Source of the DNA: Planctomycetota bacterium
GTDB taxonomy: Bacteria; Planctomycetota; Phycisphaerae; Sedimentisphaerales; Anaerobacaceae
Direction: 5' to 3'
Assembly (NCBI GenBank): GCA_019456145.1
Contig: VRUL01000002.1
Coordinates: 186,001 to 250,000, forward strand
DNA length: 64,000 bases
Numbering within the stretch: position 1 is the first letter of the stretch; every line of letters begins with the position of its first letter. Shown in pieces: positions 62,155 to 64,000 of this stretch. The position numbers were made by a program, and so were the translations under genes. The notes below the pieces were generated by a model. It saw only the letters and a list, made by a program, of their open reading frames with translations. It searched no databases and was not told where the DNA came from.

Positions 62155-63974
62155 TATTGCACCTCCTTATTTATGGCGAACTGACGCCCGTTCAACCTTT
62201 CTTCCAAAATCTCAAGTCTTTTTCTCAATAGCTCATTTTCAGCCTTAAGCTCCTTGATGGCCTCGATGGTCACGGCTTCGAGTCCCTCGAGAGTCACCTG
62301 CTTGCGCCCCTGATTATCCTCGCTCACCCACTGCGGAAACACCTCTTCAACTTCCTGGGCCACCAGGCCAATGTGAGTGCCCTCGCTGGCATTAAGATCC
62401 CTGGCATCCTTCCATGTGAAGGTCCGGCCTTGCAGCCGGGTCAGCCGGTCCAGCGCTCCCTCGAGTGGCTTGATATTCTTCTTGAGCCTCCGATCAGAAA
62501 TACTGGTCCAGTAAATCCCAGTGGTTTTGGCGGCGCTGCCAACTACATGCAGCTTGTAACTGGGATTCGTCGTCCCGATACCGACGTTACCACTGAAGTA
62601 CGATTTACTATTGGTACCATCTGCATATATAGCGTAGTTATTAGTTGCACCGCTTGCACTAAAACGACCAGCATAATGGCCTGTACCACCTGCTCCGTTT
62701 GCCAGGACATTAACACCATAGGCGACGCCTGAGCTACTACTATTTATAATTTGGGCGGACATTAATTCCGAGCTATTCAGGACATCCAGCTTTGCTGTCG
62801 GTGAAGTCGTTCCGATGCCAAGGTTGCCGTTATTAGCAAGCGTCATTGTTGTCGAACCACTTGTGATCCAATCAAAGTTCGCGGAAGTTTTGTTATTAAA
62901 AAATCTCCATTTACCGGGATAACTGGCGTTGCTTGAACCCCATACAATCATTCCCGCATCGGAAGTGTTTGTGCCAAAATATAGACGTTCGGTACCAGTG
63001 TTATTGAGATTATGTATCTTCATGCTTACTTCACCGGTTGTATTACCCTCTATGTGAAGCTTAGAAGACGGAGCTGTTGTCCCGATGCCGACATTGCCGC
63101 CGTTCTGAATTAAGAACCTATTGCCAACAGTGGTGTTACGCTGTCCTATTCTAAAGTCGCCTTCAAAAGCCCCAGCCAGCCAGTTATCGCTCGCTCCGCC
63201 ACTGGTCTCATCAAAGTAAATAGCCGCATCAGCGTCTGAGATTTTGATACCGCCGAGAACATGCAGCTTTTGCTCAGGAGTAAACGTCCCGATGCCGACC
63301 GAGCCATCAAGAAAAGCATCACCTGTAACACGCATATCACCGTTTTCATTTACGAACCACAGGTTACTGCCCGTGCCGTTAAAAAGCTCGAAGAACGAAA
63401 AAATGGACGGGCTATTTTCGGAGTCAATCGTAAACTCAATATCAAGGGGGCTCTCGATAGCAAGCATGGAAGGGTGTCCTTTAAGGGAAGCAGCCCTGAT
63501 TTGCCCGGTTACGTCAAGGGGCGAACCTGGGCTTGTGTTGCCGATGCCGACATTGCCGGTGCTATCTACAAATATCCCGCGTGTTTGAAGGGCATAGGGT
63601 GTAGGAGAAATCTCATGCCTGGGACTTAGAGTAACATAATCGCCGGCATCGATGCTATCACCTGGTCGTACTAAAATCTCCAGCCAGCGAGCATCCCCGC
63701 TAAACACACTGCTACCGAAATCCAATTCCGCCGTAAAATACCCGCTGATTACATCGAGGTCGTTTGCTTCAATTATACTTCCCTGCTGTGTTCCTGCGAC
63801 ATTTGCGTCGAACAGCTTGAATTGGAAGTCATACAGGCCGTCCGCGGCGCTGTTGGCGTCGATAAGCCTTCCCTGATAAGTCCAGGCCGTACCCATTGGT
63901 GCTGCCTCAGTAAATCCAACCAGCCAGGTCATCAAACCCAGAGCCAAAATTGTCAGCATTTTTGTACTTTTCAT
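62154..63974 (-). CDS. Secreted fibre-like protein with C-terminal peptidase S74 chaperone domain
   Basis: The product has 606 residues. Signal peptide (MKSTKMLTILALGLMTWLVGFTEA), a beta domain (WTYQGRLIDANSAADGLYDFQFKLFD), then a stalk of repeats with the motif GNVGIGTTSPSSKLHIEG or close variants (about six copies between 135 and 490). The C-terminal S74 intramolecular chaperone (about 495-570; SDRRLKKNIKPLEGALDRL, HIGLVAQEVEEVFP) is followed by a short coiled coil. In phage fibres S74 domains trimerise the stalk and cut themselves off at a Ser; the Ser at the start of SDRRLKK fits that site. AAAGGG precedes the ATG. Confidence 0.85.
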   Translation of the reverse strand: MKSTKMLTILALGLMTWLVGFTEAAPMGTAWTYQGRLIDANSAADGLYDFQFKLFDANVAGTQQGSIIEANDLDVISGYFTAELDFGSSVFSGDARWLEILVRPGDSIDAGDYVTLSPRHEISPTPYALQTRGIFVDSTGNVGIGNTSPGSPLDVTGQIRAASLKGHPSMLAIESPLDIEFTIDSENSPSIFSFFELFNGTGSNLWFVNENGDMRVTGDAFLDGSVGIGTFTPEQKLHVLGGIKISDADAAIYFDETSGGASDNWLAGAFEGDFRIGQRNTTVGNRFLIQNGGNVGIGTTAPSSKLHIEGNTTGEVSMKIHNLNNTGTERLYFGTNTSDAGMIVWGSSNASYPGKWRFFNNKTSANFDWITSGSTTMTLANNGNLGIGTTSPTAKLDVLNSSELMSAQIINSSSSGVAYGVNVLANGAGGTGHYAGRFSASGATNNYAIYADGTNSKSYFSGNVGIGTTNPSYKLHVVGSAAKTTGIYWTSISDRRLKKNIKPLEGALDRLTRLQGRTFTWKDARDLNASEGTHIGLVAQEVEEVFPQWVSEDNQGRKQVTLEGLEAVTIEAIKELKAENELLRKRLEILEERLNGRQFAINKEVQ

Positions 63975-64000
63975 TGTTTTACCCTTTCTAAAATGGTTGA

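Noticed and set aside
1-64000. CRISPR arrays and rRNA genes
   Set aside because: I looked for regularly spaced direct repeats and rRNA signatures and saw none; the short tandem repeats present have no spacers of uniform length.

Overview
The window looks like a fragment of a Planctomycetota chromosome, most likely from the Phycisphaerae. No rRNA or other marker gene is present, so this is an inference from gene content. The indicators are a hydrazine-synthase-alpha-like dihaem secreted protein, DUF1080 and GH20 carbohydrate-active secreted proteins, a secreted protein ending in a dockerin-like acidic tail, membrane proteins ending in the planctomycete-style 'DPFDGK..YSVDEDGNDDGG' tail, a large MoxR/DUF58/VWA cluster, and many dispersed palindromic repeats in the spacers.

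Region 1 (1-9.97 kb) is an AT-rich accessory segment made of small genes. Its left part reads rightward. It holds a membrane protein paired with a TIR-like (DUF1863/ThsB-type) protein, a small basic protein, a PilX-like pilin-type protein and a tiny lipoprotein, followed by a tandem array of hairpin/terminator elements. From 2.8 to 9.3 kb a long leftward cluster has a phage or plasmid character: a zinc-ribbon peptide, charged and coiled-coil proteins, a large zinc-binding protein, a terminase-small-subunit-like protein, a sigma-70-like factor and a head-closure-like protein. No integrase, large terminase, portal or capsid gene is visible, so the element is either incomplete in this window or of an unfamiliar type. 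It ends at a tRNA-Gly(UCC) gene cut off after the anticodon arm (9928-9969), a plausible integration scar.

Region 2 (10-23 kb) is chromosomal. It holds a Tat-exported aldo/keto reductase relative, a pentahaem cytochrome, two further copies of that cytochrome's 3' end separated by unrelated genes, two methyltransferases, proA and proB split by a DUF1080 protein, a DUF488 protein, a 26-residue Lys-rich peptide, an HNH-AP2 endonuclease that reads into repeats, and a fragment copied from the start of the HAD gene found at 56 kb.

Region 3 (23.2-30.3 kb) encodes exported proteins: a GH20/six-hairpin/discoidin fusion, a C45-like lipoprotein and an anchored planctomycete protein.

Region 4 (30.5-52.35 kb) is one rightward, tightly spaced operon of 13 genes. 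It contains an anchored coiled-coil protein, an iron-type solute-binding lipoprotein, an ABC permease fused to an NHL-propeller lipoprotein, a large VWA/amidotransferase-like membrane protein, a MoxR ATPase, a DUF58 protein, a BatA-like VWA protein, a large exported membrane protein, an ABC-2-type ATPase with three tandem paralogous permeases, and a MalK/UgpC-type ATPase that probably serves the importer at the operon's start.

Region 5 (52.7-64 kb) has mostly leftward genes for secreted proteins: the dihaem HZS-alpha-like protein, lipoproteins, a GT-C-like membrane protein, and a secreted protein with a peptidase S74 (tail-fibre chaperone) end overlapping a dockerin-like one. Between them lie decayed pieces: a formylglycine-generating-enzyme fragment, a 157-bp MITE with a TAA duplication, and an IS3 transposase remnant.
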